Shown here in pieces: positions 63,481 to 64,000 of a stretch of 64,000 nt of DNA. Position numbers and translations under genes: made by a program. Position 1 is the stretch's first letter, and every line of letters begins with the position of its first letter. The notes under the pieces are model-generated. The model was given only the letters and a program-made list of their open reading frames with translations. It was not told the origin of the DNA and made no database searches. Source of the stretch: Verrucomicrobiales bacterium (GTDB lineage Bacteria; Verrucomicrobiota; Verrucomicrobiia; Limisphaerales; UBA9464); NCBI GenBank assembly GCA_027489875.1, contig JAIXZE010000311.1, forward strand, positions 18,356 through 82,355. Reading direction: 5' to 3'.

Positions 63481-64000
63481 TGAAACATCTGTATCTGGAC
63501 CTGTCCGCGGGGATCTCCGGCGACATGTTCGTGGGGGCTCTTCTGGATCTCGGCGTGTCCGCCAACGATCTACAACGGCAATTGAGGCAGCTACCGCTCG
63601 AAGGCTACCACATCCACGCCGAACCGCGGCTCAAGGGGGCCATCCGTGGAACGAAGTTTGATGTGCATCTGACCCCGGCCGAGCAATGCGGACAAACCGA
63701 TGCTGGAGGCCACACCCACGACAACGGCCATGCACATCCCCATTCACATCCCCATTCACACGATGACGGCATCACCGGCCACGTCCACGGTCGAGATCAC
63801 ACCCAGATTCGTGCGCTGATCGAGGGCGGTGGATTGTCCGATTGGGTCCGGGACCATTCACTCAGGGTCTTCGAACGCATCGCCATTGCCGAAGGCAAGA
63901 TCCACGGCGTCCCGCCCGACCGTGTTCAGTTCCACGAAGTGGGCGCAGTCGATTCCATTGTCGACATCGTGGGAGCCTGCGTTGCCCTGGAGTTGCTAGG
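63480..64000 (+). CDS. larC: Nickel insertion protein LarC (C-terminus outside window)
   Basis: The visible part is the first ~173 residues and the frame is open at the right edge. The start YLDLSAGISGDMFVGALLDL is characteristic of LarC, which inserts nickel into the pincer cofactor with CTP. Residues ~76-107 form a histidine-rich loop (about eleven His) typical of many LarC proteins and able to bind nickel. The start overlaps larB by one base. LarE and a LarA-type enzyme should follow outside the window. Confidence 0.92.
   Translation, partial: MKHLYLDLSAGISGDMFVGALLDLGVSANDLQRQLRQLPLEGYHIHAEPRLKGAIRGTKFDVHLTPAEQCGQTDAGGHTHDNGHAHPHSHPHSHDDGITGHVHGRDHTQIRALIEGGGLSDWVRDHSLRVFERIAIAEGKIHGVPPDRVQFHEVGAVDSIVDIVGACVALELL

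Overview
The window is GC-rich, densely coding bacterial chromosome. Several features point to Verrucomicrobiota, probably a Pedosphaera/Limisphaera-like lineage: two planctomycete/verrucomicrobial cassettes of a cytochrome-c/DUF1549/DUF1553 protein plus a DUF1501 protein, a Ser/Thr kinase fused to a WD40-like propeller, many exported proteins with classical or twin-arginine signals, and the gene order prs-rplY-pth-rpsF-ssb-rplI-dnaB. That taxonomic placement is inference from gene content. I found no rRNA, tRNA, CRISPR array, insertion sequence or prophage.

Layout. 1-5434: an exported repeat protein cut by the left edge, a flavin-dependent halogenase-like oxidoreductase with a GT4 glycosyltransferase, and a patatin lipoprotein. 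5454-9013: a PfkB kinase, uvrC and a SIS isomerase. 9014-9873 is non-coding, followed by two small exported proteins. 11293-12657: frr and pyrH. 12712-15006: a DPP4-type peptidase. 15209-25104: the two cytochrome/DUF1501 cassettes in tandem. 25118-29739: the most unusual region, in which a PaaX-family protein with a Cas2-like core sits between two homologous units, each made of two 40-bp palindromes; a membrane protein, an arrestin-like membrane protein and a DUF3500 protein flank it. 29772-35072: six genes with overlapping ends on the minus strand (histidine kinase, sigma-54 response regulator, small membrane protein, HpnD, HpnK, EmrE-like transporter). 35213-37309: coaC, gmk and yicC. 37379-44884: an enolase-superfamily enzyme, a rhomboid protease, a NUDIX hydrolase, a sugar-dehydrogenase/cytochrome fusion, a CPBP protease and ComF. 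44887-50117: rsmA, a class III aminotransferase, queE, glgA and ispD. 50198-53294: the bamA-ompH outer-membrane pair. 53412-58919: dnaB, rplI, ssb, rpsF, pth, rplY and prs. 59191-62586: a structured leader with a terminator hairpin and then the kinase/WD40 protein. 62698-64000: larB and the start of larC.

How the genes fit together. Core functions form compact minus-strand runs: translation and replication (prs to dnaB), envelope assembly (bamA-ompH), nucleotide metabolism and ribosome recycling (pyrH-frr, gmk). The hpnD-hpnK genes imply squalene/hopanoid-type lipid synthesis tied translationally to a two-component system. LarB and LarC make the nickel-pincer cofactor. The best candidate for something undescribed is the set of covarying palindromes that brackets the PaaX/Cas2-fold gene at 25752-27134. 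Second is the hairpin-rich leader ending in a terminator at 59191-59386.
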